A program made the translations under genes and the position numbers. The notes under the pieces were generated by a model that saw only the letters and a program-made list of their open reading frames with translations, was not told where the DNA came from and made no database searches. Of a DNA stretch of 44,517 nucleotides, positions 17,530 to 26,825 are shown piece after piece. Origin of the DNA: Planctomycetaceae bacterium (GTDB lineage Bacteria > Planctomycetota > Planctomycetia > Pirellulales > Pirellulaceae); the NCBI GenBank assembly GCA_002862205.1, contig PKCN01000143.1, positions 1-44,517 of the forward strand, given 5' to 3'. Each line of letters starts with the position of its first letter. Within the stretch, counting starts at the first letter, position 1.

Positions 17530-19137
17530 TCAAGGAATCGGGCTTGCAACTTGGGTTCCCGAAGTTACCGCTCCCGTGCTTCGATTCGTCCACTGGAATG
17601 TCTCGGGATCGAAATCAAAATTGGATTTTGTTGCCGCCGGCGTTGCCCATTTCGTTGGAAGCCATTTTGATAACCTGTTCTTGATCGCTTTGGATTCGGG
17701 CCGGTTTGCCAGATTGTGCCATTCTTCAGGATCATTGGCATGGTCGTAAAGTTCTTCACCACCGTTGGCATATCGAATGAAGCGATACCGTGTGTCCCGT
17801 ACAGCCGCGTTGCCACGGCGAAACTCAATGACTGCAGGTTCTGTCCATTTTGTATCTGGTGTTGCAAGCAGCGGGACAAGGCTCGGTCCATCCAGCTGGG
17901 CAGGGATGGTTTGCCCACAAAGATCCAGTAGGGTGGGAAAGAGGCTTAACAAACTGACGGGTGCGTCACACACTGCTGGCGAGAAACCTGGTGCGTCGAT
18001 GATCAAAGGAACGCGAGTGGCCTCTTCCCAGAGTGTTGATTTGTGCCAGTGGCCTTTGGATCCGAGGTGCCAACCGTGGTCTGACCATAGCACCACGATC
18101 GTATTGTTGGCGTACGGGCTCGTATCAAGAGTTGAAATGATTTTTCCCAATTGTGCATCGGCGTAGCTGATGCTTGCCAGATAGGCCCGGACTGCATGTT
18201 TCCACTTTTGCTGATTCTTGATTGCATTCCAGTCGCTACGGCGATCTTTAGCGAGTTGTTTACCCTCCGAGGGCAGGTCGTCAAGATCATCCGAGCGTAC
18301 TGCGGGCAACTGAATTTCTTCGAGTGGATAAAGTTCGAAATATTCTGACGGAACGTACCATGGCAGATGGGGCCGGAAGAGACCGCAAGCCAGAAAGAAG
18401 GGGCGACGGTGTTGGGCCTGAAGAAACTCGGTAGCGTATTGAGTGGAACGGGCATCGTCGTAGGCAGACGATTCGATTTCCAGAGAACCCCAGTCGTTTT
18501 CATGCCCCAGTCCGGAGACGCCGCTAAAGGGAAAACCAGCCGGATTCGACCCGGATTTTGACCACGGGTAGTTCTTTTTCGAGCCGCGAAACCAGGGGTC
18601 ATTGCGAAAGCGGATCGGCTGGAAATCGTCCCACTGATTGGGAGGATGATTTCCTGCGGTGTGGTGAAATATCTTGCCAGCCCCGGCTACCTCATAGCCA
18701 ACGCTTCGAAAAAAGGCAGGCAAAGTGACAACGTCAGGGTAATTGGGAAGCAACCAATGTCCATTGTCGTAGAGGCCGGTCGTTGAAGGACGCAGGCCGG
18801 TCAGGATGGCTGCTCTGGAGGGAGCACATTTCGGTGAGGGACAATGGGCATTACGGAACAAGGTTCCCCGCTTTGCCAGGCGATCAATGTTTGGCGTCAG
18901 CACCCGCCCTTCGTAACCTCCCAGGCACCCGACCCAATCCTTCATGTCGTCGACCGCGAGGAACAACACATTCGCCATCGGTCCCGTTGCTGGCTGCGGT
19001 TTGGGATTGCCGTTGGTTTGATCCTCGGGTGCGGACCAACCCTTCGTGGCTATCACATTCCCCAGGATCGCAATGGCCAACGTCGCGAGGAGTTGGGATT
19101 TGAAGTACTGCCGCAGAGTCGGGACGGTGACGGTCAT
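17530..19137 (-). CDS. Secreted type I sulfatase (iduronate-2-sulfatase-like)
   Basis: A formylglycine-dependent sulfatase (535 aa) that hydrolyses sulfate esters, probably on polysaccharides, in the periplasm or outside the cell. A signal peptide (LLATLAIAILGNVIA) precedes the catalytic core. Metal-binding Asp residues are in AVDD (residues 61-64) and the formylglycine Cys is C104 in the CxPSR motif KCAPSRAAILTG. GAGKIFHH and the C-terminal WSDHGWHLG with KSTLWEEATRVPL are the usual metal/sulfate-binding blocks and resemble iduronate-2-sulfatases of planctomycetes. Its ATG overlaps the sialidase stop codon by 4 nt (ATGA), so the two are translationally coupled. Activation needs a formylglycine-generating enzyme or anSME encoded elsewhere. 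Confidence 0.93.
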   Translation of the reverse strand: MTVTVPTLRQYFKSQLLATLAIAILGNVIATKGWSAPEDQTNGNPKPQPATGPMANVLFLAVDDMKDWVGCLGGYEGRVLTPNIDRLAKRGTLFRNAHCPSPKCAPSRAAILTGLRPSTTGLYDNGHWLLPNYPDVVTLPAFFRSVGYEVAGAGKIFHHTAGNHPPNQWDDFQPIRFRNDPWFRGSKKNYPWSKSGSNPAGFPFSGVSGLGHENDWGSLEIESSAYDDARSTQYATEFLQAQHRRPFFLACGLFRPHLPWYVPSEYFELYPLEEIQLPAVRSDDLDDLPSEGKQLAKDRRSDWNAIKNQQKWKHAVRAYLASISYADAQLGKIISTLDTSPYANNTIVVLWSDHGWHLGSKGHWHKSTLWEEATRVPLIIDAPGFSPAVCDAPVSLLSLFPTLLDLCGQTIPAQLDGPSLVPLLATPDTKWTEPAVIEFRRGNAAVRDTRYRFIRYANGGEELYDHANDPEEWHNLANRPESKAIKNRLSKWLPTKWATPAATKSNFDFDPETFQWTNRSTGAVTSGTQVASPIP

Positions 19138-20291
19138 TTCAGGTCACCGGGGATTGTGCCGTCGCCCGTGGGCTCGCCCTGGAGCAACCAGGCAAGATTG
19201 AATCTGGCAACTTGCGAGCCACCTTTGGGGCCGCCCTCAAAATGCAGGAAGATGAGGCCTTCGCTGGGGGTTCCCGGTCGTCCTGCTGCCAGGGAAGAAT
19301 AACCGCTGGGACCGTCATACACTAATCGTTTGACAGGCCATGTTTTTCCACCATCGAAGCTGGCCCAAACGGTGGCGCGTTCGCGTTTGGGCTGGTCCGT
19401 ATCAATGTTACTGAAGATCAGGATGTCCCTGTCGGCTACCGGCAAGCGTGCCAGTCCCCCCATGCATCCATAGGATCGGTGTTGGTGGCCGTCCGGCAGG
19501 GTTTCGACGAGTGTCCAATTTTTCCATGTTTGTCCACCGTCTTCACTGAAGGCCGCACGGCGCCGCGTATTGTTGGGGCGTTCCTGCCAATGCACACGCG
19601 AGTTGTAATAAATTCGACCATCGGAGAGTTCCGCGAGCGTCGCTTCACCGGTTCCATTCTCCGGAAACGGATCGCTTGTTTGCCAGCTCTTGCCACCATC
19701 GTCGCTGTAAATTGCGTTGGTGTAGTGATCAGGCCAGCGTGAACGGTCGTTCTTGCCCGCGTACCAGCGTGCCGGGCGGATGAGTCGCCCCTTGTGTTTG
19801 CCATGTCGCAAGGTGATTCCATGCTCATTCATGTGCATCGAAGGAAGGTTACCTGACTTGTCAGGTGCGATCTTCGCCTGCTCTTTCTGCCATGTTTGGC
19901 CATCATCTGTGCTTCGGAAAAGAAAAATCTTTGCAGGGGGATGGTTTTCTTCGACAAATGTCAGGATATCCCCGCTGCCCTCATCGACTGTGGTGCCGCC
20001 ACCCTGAAAACCCGGATCCGCGATCGTGACGGGGGACTGCCAGGTCTTGCCACCGTCCTCGCTGCGCCGTGCGTGCACGTTCTTGTTGCCCCACGTTGTC
20101 AACACGGTTCCATCGAGTGTGACCACCACATTTGGAAAACGCTGGCCGGAAAATACCTGCTGCATTTCCATTGTCGGTTCAACCAAGTGCGGTCCGAGAG
20201 TACCCTCGATGTTGGGCTGCTTGGCTGAGGCCAGCGTGACCGTCATCAGGGCGGCAGCAAGTGCGTAGAAATGGGACATCGATTTGATCAT
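19134..20291 (-). CDS. Secreted BNR/Asp-box exo-alpha-sialidase family protein
   Basis: A six-bladed sialidase-fold protein (385 aa) with a signal peptide (MIKSMSHFYALAAALM to ASA). Asp-box motifs SxDxGxTW recur at least five times: SEDGGKTWQ, STDDGQTWQ, SDDGGKSWQ, SEDGGQTWK and SFDGGKTWP. The arrangement, with early GQRFPNVVVTLDGT and a C-terminal GYSSLAAG, fits the sialidase/neuraminidase superfamily. True sialic acid specificity is uncertain because many planctomycete members act on other glycans or are uncharacterised. It is coupled by ATGA to the sulfatase, which suggests successive attack on a sulfated, acidic glycan. PhyH lies 91 nt upstream on the same strand and may share its promoter. 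Confidence 0.9.
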   Translation of the reverse strand: MIKSMSHFYALAAALMTVTLASAKQPNIEGTLGPHLVEPTMEMQQVFSGQRFPNVVVTLDGTVLTTWGNKNVHARRSEDGGKTWQSPVTIADPGFQGGGTTVDEGSGDILTFVEENHPPAKIFLFRSTDDGQTWQKEQAKIAPDKSGNLPSMHMNEHGITLRHGKHKGRLIRPARWYAGKNDRSRWPDHYTNAIYSDDGGKSWQTSDPFPENGTGEATLAELSDGRIYYNSRVHWQERPNNTRRRAAFSEDGGQTWKNWTLVETLPDGHQHRSYGCMGGLARLPVADRDILIFSNIDTDQPKRERATVWASFDGGKTWPVKRLVYDGPSGYSSLAAGRPGTPSEGLIFLHFEGGPKGGSQVARFNLAWLLQGEPTGDGTIPGDLK

Positions 20292-20382
20292 TGGTTGGAG
20301 GAAGTAGCGGGGAAGTAGCTATCAGTTTATCGCAAGCGAAAGCTCTTGGAAATCGAGTTGTTGCCAACGCGAATGACGATTC

Positions 20383-21147
20383 CTAGATTCTACCTGCATC
20401 AGTCATCTTCTGCGTCAATCGTTCCTGATAGGCATTGTGGGCGATGATGTCCTGTTTTGCCTCAGTGGAATAATAAATGAATCCAATTGCCCGGCGTTGA
20501 CTCGCTGCAGATTCGTTGGCATCGGCGCGGTGCACCGTCAATGCATGGTGGGCAAGCAGGTCGCCCGGGGAAGCGTGGATTGGTGTTTCACTCTTCACGT
20601 CACAGCGTTGTGAGTAATCAGCAATTCCCTGACTGAAACCGAGAGTTCCGGTTAGCACATGTGGAAATAGACCCTTGTGATGCGAACCACTCAGGTAGCG
20701 GATACAGCCATTGGTTTCATCAACTTTATCCAGCGATAACCACATTGTGACCGCTTCGCAGGGAGTGAGCATGAAGTAGTGGCCGTCCTGATGCGGAGGA
20801 GTTGGTTTGCTGGACTTCGGAGGTTTGTTGAAGTACTGGAGGTTGATAGGAATGCAATCGCAGCCCAAAAGACTTTCAGCTAGCCGGTGAAAAGGGCTGT
20901 CCTCGAACAACGCAGAAAACCACGCGTCGTGATCTTCAAGATGCTGTATCTGCTTGAGTGTGCGATGGTCACCCTTGATCTCATAAAACACCTGGTCAGT
21001 TGGCATCGTTGGAACGGTGATATCGATGAACCGTTGTAGTTGTTGATCGACTTGGGTGATGATCGACGAATCCAGAAAAGCTGGCATCTGAACGTAACCG
21101 TCACGCTGGAAGCTTTCACGCAATTTTTGCGGATCACTGTGGTTCAT
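20383..21147 (-). CDS. Phytanoyl-CoA dioxygenase (PhyH) family Fe(II)/2-oxoglutarate oxygenase
   Basis: A non-haem iron, 2-oxoglutarate-dependent hydroxylase of 254 aa from the ATG at 21147, chosen because the PhyH fold (FQRDGYVQMPAFLD) begins just after it; the frame is open to 21276 but the extra residues look non-coding. The 2-His-1-carboxylate triad is H119 and D121 in PPHQDGHYF and H206 in LTVHRADAN. The segments MWLSLDKVDETNGCI and YLSGSHHKGLFPH are typical of PhyH-like and ectoine-hydroxylase-like enzymes. Substrate unknown; members near sulfatases in planctomycetes may oxidise lipids, osmolytes or sugars. The Shine-Dalgarno is weak. It is probably the first gene of a PhyH-sialidase-sulfatase transcript. 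Confidence 0.88.
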   Translation of the reverse strand: MNHSDPQKLRESFQRDGYVQMPAFLDSSIITQVDQQLQRFIDITVPTMPTDQVFYEIKGDHRTLKQIQHLEDHDAWFSALFEDSPFHRLAESLLGCDCIPINLQYFNKPPKSSKPTPPHQDGHYFMLTPCEAVTMWLSLDKVDETNGCIRYLSGSHHKGLFPHVLTGTLGFSQGIADYSQRCDVKSETPIHASPGDLLAHHALTVHRADANESAASQRRAIGFIYYSTEAKQDIIAHNAYQERLTQKMTDAGRI

Positions 21148-21623
21148 ATCACCGTTGTCAATGTGTCGGAGTTTTGCAATGGAAAGACGTTTTGCGAACA
21201 GACAGACAGGCTGTTGGTGGGTGGACTGTGTCGAATGTTTTACACGAATTTCATGCGGTGTGTTCGCATGTTGCAATCCAAGGGGGCATCACTTCGAGGG
21301 GCTTCACGCTTAGGTGGTGGGGGCGATGAAATTTGTGCATCGATTTCTTCGATGCAGCATCTTATTGCGATGCAGTGCCCCGTTTTTCAGGAGTTGGATC
21401 TGGTTCGCTATGGAAATTCTTCGGAGGTGCTTTGCAGGTGCCGTTGGCGTGCGCCGATGAAAGAAAAAAGGCTAGCTGCATTTTGCAGTTAGCCAGATGT
21501 TTTGTAACAGCGGGACAGGTGCCTGAGGCGACGAAGTGTAACAATTCGCGTTGCTAGGGCAGAATCCTGTCCGCCTGTACTCGTAGTACGAGGCACCGTC
21601 GGGAGAAAGGCGGTTCCCGTTGA

Positions 21624-23294
21624 CTAGAAGGGATTGCCGCCGAATGGATCGGCGTCTCCCTTGCCACCGCCTCCACCGAAGGGGTCGGCGCCACCGCCTC
21701 CACCACCGCCACCGAACGGATCAGCGTTGCCGCCACCACCACCAGCACCGAACGGATCAGCGTCGCCGCCAAAGGGATCTTTCTTGGCGGCACCAAATGG
21801 ATCGGTCCCACCCTGTTGTGTGGCAGGTTTTTCGGGGACAGTTTCGGTTGGATCGAGTTTGGCTTTCTTTTTGGGCTCCATTTGTGCGACAAGAGTTGGC
21901 AGGTCGGCTGTTTCGGTCTTGATGCATTGTACGTCACCACCATTGCTGACCAAGTAAAGACGGTCCGTCAGGGTATTGACGATAAAATATTCGGGGCGAA
22001 TGTTGTTGAATGTGGCAATCTTTTGACCCGTTTTTACATCCAGAACAACCAGTCCTCCGCTCATGGTGGTTGCATAAAGGCGGTCTTCCAACACACCTAG
22101 CAAATCGCCAATGTTCGGTACTGATGTTTTCCAGGTTTGCAGTCCATCCGTGACGCTCAAAGAAAACAGGTTGCCGTAGGTAGATCGAATAAGGACCTGT
22201 TCTTCGAATACCAGCGGGCGGTTGTAGAACGGTTCGGCGAAAGGCTGAATCCAGAGAACCTCTCCGGTTCGAGTTGCCCGAATTCCATACACTTGGCCTG
22301 TCTCGGAACCAAAGAAGAACCGGTTACCCGAGGCCGCAGCAATGCGTCCGCTGACAATTCCATCAGTCTTCAGAAAGAACTGAACTGACGGTTTGCCCTG
22401 AAGTTCCATGACATAGACGTAACCCTTACTTGTACCCCAAGCAGTCTTGGATGAATCGGGAGCCTTGGTTGGCATCGAAAGCGTTGTTCCGGTAACACGC
22501 TCGCGGAAGGGCACGCGTTCAGGATCATAAAGTGGGTATCCTTCTACACCTCCGCCAATCAGCGGTATTACCGCAAAATCACCCGAGTTCAACGCCCCAA
22601 ATGCTGGAGCGCCTTTTGTGCGTACTTCGTTAATGATCTCTCCATTGCTGGCGTCGACCTGAATCAGATTGCCGCCGTTGATCACGGTGACATACTGCTC
22701 ATCCACTCCCAGTTCGGAGAAAGGCAGGGAGGGACGTCCCACCCGGGAAATCCATATGGGTTCGCCGGTTTCGGCATTTCGGCACTCAAGCAATCCATCG
22801 CTGCCAATGGTGTAAAGATTGATGCGTGGTGATGTGATCAACTTCATCTCCGCATCAATTCCTCTTCGCTTCAATCGCCGGATTTGGTTGCTCGCCAGAC
22901 GCTCTGCTTCTTTTCTGCCAATGGGGGTCCCATTGATATCGATCCGGTCGGTAGGGATGCGGGCCAAGACGATGGTTTCGGCTTCTGCTGCATTCGCCTT
23001 TGGTTTGGCGTCTTGTCCTGCATCTTTGCCTGCTGCGTCCGTTGCTGCCGCACCCACGGGAGTTGCAGGTTTGGGGGCAACGATGACGATGTATTCGTGT
23101 GGTTTGGCTTCATGGGCGAAAAGCTGTTGATCGCGAATCGACTGGGCACCCGCGGGGACGTGAACTGGGCGGGCCCACGCTTGGGCAAGCCCCAGGCGGG
23201 ACATCGCATCGGGTGTCATCAGTTCACCTGCCGAGGCAAGAGTGAAGCTGCTGGTCAAAACGGTCGTGAGGAAAACTACCAACAAACGGTTCAT
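21624..23294 (-). CDS. Secreted PQQ-like beta-propeller with DPFG/Gly-rich tail
   Basis: A 556-aa exported protein. The signal peptide (LLVVFLTTVLTSSFTLASA) is followed by a spacer with TDRIDINGTPIGRKEAERLA. A BamB-like propeller follows with blades such as CRNAETGEPIWISR, VDASNGEIINEV, ATRTGEVLWIQ, SVTDGLQTWKT and DVKTGQKIATF. From about residue 490 the sequence becomes low complexity, with DPFG repeated about seven times between Gly runs and Lys or Asp-rich linkers, ending PFGGNPF. Gly/DPFG tails of this type recur in planctomycete proteins and might anchor or cross-link the protein in the envelope; that is inference. The propeller suggests a scaffold or chaperone role. Confidence 0.85.
   Translation of the reverse strand: MNRLLVVFLTTVLTSSFTLASAGELMTPDAMSRLGLAQAWARPVHVPAGAQSIRDQQLFAHEAKPHEYIVIVAPKPATPVGAAATDAAGKDAGQDAKPKANAAEAETIVLARIPTDRIDINGTPIGRKEAERLASNQIRRLKRRGIDAEMKLITSPRINLYTIGSDGLLECRNAETGEPIWISRVGRPSLPFSELGVDEQYVTVINGGNLIQVDASNGEIINEVRTKGAPAFGALNSGDFAVIPLIGGGVEGYPLYDPERVPFRERVTGTTLSMPTKAPDSSKTAWGTSKGYVYVMELQGKPSVQFFLKTDGIVSGRIAAASGNRFFFGSETGQVYGIRATRTGEVLWIQPFAEPFYNRPLVFEEQVLIRSTYGNLFSLSVTDGLQTWKTSVPNIGDLLGVLEDRLYATTMSGGLVVLDVKTGQKIATFNNIRPEYFIVNTLTDRLYLVSNGGDVQCIKTETADLPTLVAQMEPKKKAKLDPTETVPEKPATQQGGTDPFGAAKKDPFGGDADPFGAGGGGGNADPFGGGGGGGGADPFGGGGGKGDADPFGGNPF
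21627..21800. repeat. Degenerate DPFG/Gly-encoding repeats
   Basis: The 3' end of the propeller gene (minus strand) consists of GGN-rich runs separated by codons for ADPFG. On the plus strand this appears as ccgccacc runs with gaacggatc blocks recurring about every 30-45 nt. Confidence 0.8.
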
Positions 23295-23610
23295 AACGAA
23301 GCGGTTCCTGGGGACGAGTGCGGTACCCGATGGGCGTCTGGAAAAGGGGGCGAACCCCGACCCTCTATTCTAGTCGACTATCTGCGTTTCAGCGAATCTT
23401 TGCCGAAACGCTTTTCAAACACCTCCTCGAGACGTTCCCGCTTTGGGAACTATGCCGGTTGATCCGGTATTTTTGCCGTAAAACCGGCATGATTTGGGGG
23501 GATCTGGGTAGCCAGCGAGCAGGTTCAAATTGGGGACGTTGCTAACTCAGGCGGGATTGCATGATAATTCCAGAGAATTTCCTGCTTCTATCCCCGCTGT
23601 TGAATACGCC
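23295..23610. other. Divergent intergenic region with two adjacent hairpins
   Basis: About 316 nt between the minus-strand propeller and the plus-strand DJ-1 gene. No ORF is supported. Two inverted repeats sit side by side at 23434-23490 (listed separately). Confidence 0.5.
23434..23490. promoter_or_regulatory. Tandem inverted repeats (6-bp and 9-bp arms)
   Basis: The first repeat, gttccc/gggaac with a 5-nt loop, spans 23434-23450. One base later the second has perfect 9-bp arms atgccggtt (23452-23460) and aaccggcat (23482-23490) around a 21-nt spacer. Neither has a T-tract. Between divergent promoters they could be operators or an mRNA-leader structure. Confidence 0.45.
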
Positions 23611-24201
23611 ATGACCCAAAGTAAACCCCCTAAAAAAAACGTTTTGATGCTCGTTGGTGACTTTGTCGAGGATTATGAGGCGATGGTTCCGTTTCAAATC
23701 TTGCTTTGCGCCGGGCATCACGTCTCGACCGTCTGCCCCGGCAAATCCGCGGGTGACACCGTTGCCACTGCAATCCACGACTTTGAGGGCGATCAGACCT
23801 ACAGCGAGAAGCCAGGACATCGTTTTGCAGTGACCGACAATTTTCAAGGGCTGGACCCGAGTCAATACGATGCTCTGGTGATCCCCGGCGGGCGTGCTCC
23901 TGAGTACTTGCGACTGGATCCCCAAGTGTTGGATTTGGTGCAGCACTTCGGGAATGCCGGGAAACCGATTGCTGCCATCTGCCATGGCCCGCAGATTCTT
24001 GCCGCTGCCGGTCTTTTGAAAGATCGAGCCTGCAGTTGCTATCCTGCGGTCGCGCCCGAGGTGACCGCTGGTGGTGGTTCGTATGTGGAGCCCGACGCCA
24101 CCATGGATTCTGCGCATGTCGATGGAAATCTGGTCACTGCACCGGCTTGGCCCGCTCATCCAAAGTGGATGCGTGCCTTTTTAGACCTGCTGGCAGCCTG
24201 A
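23611..24201 (+). CDS. DJ-1/PfpI family protein (class I glutamine amidotransferase-like)
   Basis: A 196-aa cytoplasmic protein of the DJ-1/PfpI superfamily from the ATG at 23611. The nucleophile elbow [10 protein letters not shown] contains C124 followed by His, as in PfpI/YhbO. The acidic residue expected near the active site is in [12 protein letters not shown], and [14 protein letters not shown] precedes the elbow. Family members include intracellular proteases, deglycases and chaperones; the sequence does not distinguish them. [21 protein letters not shown] near the end is the usual C-terminal strand. The longer frame from 23530 lacks support. Next on the strand is PepF, 180 nt downstream. 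Confidence 0.88.
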   Translation: MTQSKPPKKNVLMLVGDFVEDYEAMVPFQILLCAGHHVSTVCPGKSAGDTVATAIHDFEGDQTYSEKPGHRFAVTDNFQGLDPSQYDALVIPGGRAPEYLRLDPQVLDLVQHFGNAGKPIAAICHGPQILAAAGLLKDRACSCYPAVAPEVTAGGGSYVEPDATMDSAHVDGNLVTAPAWPAHPKWMRAFLDLLAA

Positions 24202-24381
24202 TCCAGCTGTGGCGTGTTGGTTTGCGTTTGACGCTCAATGATCACGCCAGAACGGACCGCCACTGCCGGGACCTGCATCAGCCAGTGGCAACAGCGATTT
24301 CTAGGGGCATGATCGCTAACGCGGTTGCACGCTACAATGCTGGCCTCTTTCAAAAACTCAATTCTAGGATGCTTGTTTCGG

Positions 24382-26181
24382 ATGAGTACTGCTACGCTGC
24401 CGCCACGCAATGAAGTCAATCCCAACGATTGTTGGGACCTTACCAGCCTATGTGCAGATGATGATGCATGGGAACTTGATTTCAAAAAGCTTGAAGAGCA
24501 GATCCCGATTTACGAAACCTTCCGTGGGCGACTTGCAGAGTCAGCCGAGGTGTTACACGCCGCACTCGTATTCGACAGTGAGTTTGAGCAGGTCGCCGAG
24601 CGTCTGGGGACCTATGCCTTCTTGAAGACGACCGAGGACCAGGCTGACAGTAAGTACCAGGCTCTCAAAGCTCGCTATCAGAATCTTGCAGTCAAAGCGA
24701 GCCAGGCTGCCAGTTTCATGCGTCCCGAGATCCTGGCGATCGAGGCTGATGCAATGGCGGTCTTGATGAGCGATGAGCGACTTGAACTCTATCGCCTGCA
24801 GTTGGACCGTTTAGTGAGATATCGCTCTCACACCCTCAGTGATAATGAAGAGCGTTTGCTGGCAATGCAGGGCGAAATGGCTTCGGCCGCTGGTAATGCA
24901 TTCCGTCAACTCAATGATGCTGATTTGCGGTTTGGCGAAGTGGAAGACCATAACGGACGCTCTATCGAACTGTCGCATGCTACCTTTGGCCAACTGCTGA
25001 TTAGCCCTACACGTAAGGTCAGACGCAACGCGTTTGATCAGTACTACAGCCAATTTGCTGCCCATGAAAACACATTGTCCGCAACTCTTTGTGGCAGTAT
25101 CCAACGAGATGTTTACTACGCTCAAGCGAGAAATTATTCCAGCAGTTTGGATGCCGCGTTATTTCCGGACAATGTTCCTGTGGATGTCTACGACAACCTG
25201 ATCAGTGCCGTACGCGATGCACTTCCCAAGGTGCATCACTATCTCGATGTTCGGCAACGGAAAATGGGGTTGAAAGATCTGCACCACTACGATACCTACG
25301 TGCCGATTCTCAGCGATATTGACAAACGACATACCTGGGATGATGCCGTTGAGGTTGTGCTGGAATCGCTGACGCCGTTGGGGAGTGAGTACACCGCGGC
25401 GTTAGAGGACGGGTTGCGCGGCCGCTGGGCTGACCGCTATCCGAATCGCGGCAAGCAGAGTGGCGCGTTCAGTTGCGGGTCATTTGTGGGTGACCCCTTC
25501 ATTCTCATGAACTTCAAGCCTGAGGTCCTGAATGATGTGTTCACACTGACACATGAAGCCGGGCATTCGATGCACAGTTGGTATTCAGCGGCGAACCAGC
25601 CATTTGAGTACTACAATTACACCATCTTTGTCGCCGAAGTGGCGAGCACTTTCAATGAGCAGTTATTGACTGACCATCTGTTGAAAAATGCAAGCGATGA
25701 TAAAGAGCGTGCCTATCTGATCAATAATGAACTGGACAGTCTTCGTGCGACGGTCGTCCGGCAGACGATGTTTGCAGAGTTTGAAAAAATCACGCATGAG
25801 ATGGCAGAAGCCGGCGAGCCGCTGACGGTAGAATCCTTCCGGAGTGTCTATCGTGGCTTGCTGGAAGCTTATTTTGGGCCAAACTTCGTGATCGATAAAT
25901 GCTTGGAATTGGAGTGTTTTCGCATTCCCCATTTCTATCGGGCTTTCTACGTTTACAAATACGCGACGGGACTCAGTGCAGCCGTTGCTCTGTCACGCCG
26001 CGTGCTGGCTGGTGGTCAACAGGAACTCGATGATTACCTGAATTTCCTTCGTGGTGGCTGTCGTCAGGATCCATTGGATCTGCTGAAGGGCGCGGGGGTC
26101 GATATGACCGGGCCGGGACCTGTGGCAACCACTTTGCAAAGGTTTGCCGATTTGACCGAAGAGCTTGATCGTCTTCTGTGA
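24382..26181 (+). CDS. pepF: Oligoendopeptidase F-type M3 metallopeptidase
   Basis: A cytoplasmic zinc peptidase (599 aa) that cleaves short peptides. The zinc site is HEAGHSMHSW, with H391, E392 and H395, and the third ligand is probably E419 in VAEVASTFNE. The N-terminal SLCADDDAWELDF and LGTYAFLKT segments and the C-terminal YKYATGLSAAVALS are those of the M3B oligoendopeptidase F family, and the length is typical. The start at 24382 fits the family N-terminus; earlier starts at 24325 or 24337 would add up to 19 residues. The stop codon overlaps the start of the DNA glycosylase gene, so the two are probably co-transcribed. Confidence 0.92.
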   Translation: MSTATLPPRNEVNPNDCWDLTSLCADDDAWELDFKKLEEQIPIYETFRGRLAESAEVLHAALVFDSEFEQVAERLGTYAFLKTTEDQADSKYQALKARYQNLAVKASQAASFMRPEILAIEADAMAVLMSDERLELYRLQLDRLVRYRSHTLSDNEERLLAMQGEMASAAGNAFRQLNDADLRFGEVEDHNGRSIELSHATFGQLLISPTRKVRRNAFDQYYSQFAAHENTLSATLCGSIQRDVYYAQARNYSSSLDAALFPDNVPVDVYDNLISAVRDALPKVHHYLDVRQRKMGLKDLHHYDTYVPILSDIDKRHTWDDAVEVVLESLTPLGSEYTAALEDGLRGRWADRYPNRGKQSGAFSCGSFVGDPFILMNFKPEVLNDVFTLTHEAGHSMHSWYSAANQPFEYYNYTIFVAEVASTFNEQLLTDHLLKNASDDKERAYLINNELDSLRATVVRQTMFAEFEKITHEMAEAGEPLTVESFRSVYRGLLEAYFGPNFVIDKCLELECFRIPHFYRAFYVYKYATGLSAAVALSRRVLAGGQQELDDYLNFLRGGCRQDPLDLLKGAGVDMTGPGPVATTLQRFADLTEELDRLL

Positions 26182-26825
26182 TGCAACCGATCCTGAACTC
26201 GAGTGAGTTGAAACGGGCAGCCCAGCGTCTGGCACGGATCGACCCTGCTCTGGGCGAGGTGCTGAAGTGTCATGGGCCGCCTCCCCTTTGGAAACGTCCG
26301 GCAACCTTCGCGACGATGGTACATGTGCTGTTGGAGCAGCAAGTCTCTCTCGTTTCTGCGATGGCGACTTTCAAACGTCTGGAAGCTGCCTGCCAAGGGC
26401 GCGTGACGGCGAACCGGGTGTGCGATCTGGGGGAGAGTGCGCTGCGGAAATTGGGCCTCACACGACAGAAGTCGCGGTATGCGGCTGCCCTTGCTGCGGA
26501 AGTTCGGGCCGGTCACTTCAAAATTGGCAGACTGCGTCACATGGCCGATGAGCAGGCAAGAGCCGAAATCATGCAGCGCATCGGGTTTGGGAATTGGTCT
26601 GCCGATGTGTTCTTGCTGCTGGCACTGGCACGCCCTGATGTGATCCCCCTCGGGGATCTGGCCCTTGTCAAAGGGATGCATGAGCTCGATGGAGGAAATT
26701 ACGAACAAGTTGACGAGCTGCTGGCACGCGCTGAACGTTGGCGACCCTTCCGTGGCGTCGCAACTCGAATGATCTGGCAACTCTATTTGATCAATCGGAA
26801 TCGGCTGGATCAGATGCCTGGCTAG
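26181..26825 (+). CDS. AlkA-type DNA-3-methyladenine glycosylase (HhH-GPD)
   Basis: A base-excision repair glycosylase that removes alkylated purines, 214 aa from the ATG at 26181 (or one codon earlier from the GTG at 26178). The HhH motif is LGLTRQKSRYAAALA, followed by IGFGNWSADVFLLLAL and the catalytic Asp, D159, in PLGDLALVKG. ATFATMVHVLLEQQVS is the usual N-terminal helix. It lacks the N-terminal mixed domain of E. coli AlkA (282 aa) and resembles the compact AlkA-like enzymes. The ATG overlaps the pepF stop by one base (TGATG), so it is translationally coupled. Its stop overlaps that of the convergent Gfo/Idh gene in the palindrome CTAG. Confidence 0.87.
   Translation: MQPILNSSELKRAAQRLARIDPALGEVLKCHGPPPLWKRPATFATMVHVLLEQQVSLVSAMATFKRLEAACQGRVTANRVCDLGESALRKLGLTRQKSRYAAALAAEVRAGHFKIGRLRHMADEQARAEIMQRIGFGNWSADVFLLLALARPDVIPLGDLALVKGMHELDGGNYEQVDELLARAERWRPFRGVATRMIWQLYLINRNRLDQMPG

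Noticed and set aside
23515-23555. Possible tRNA T-arm (caggttcaaattggg)
   Set aside because: No other arms pair and no cloverleaf forms; it lies in the leader of the DJ-1 gene.
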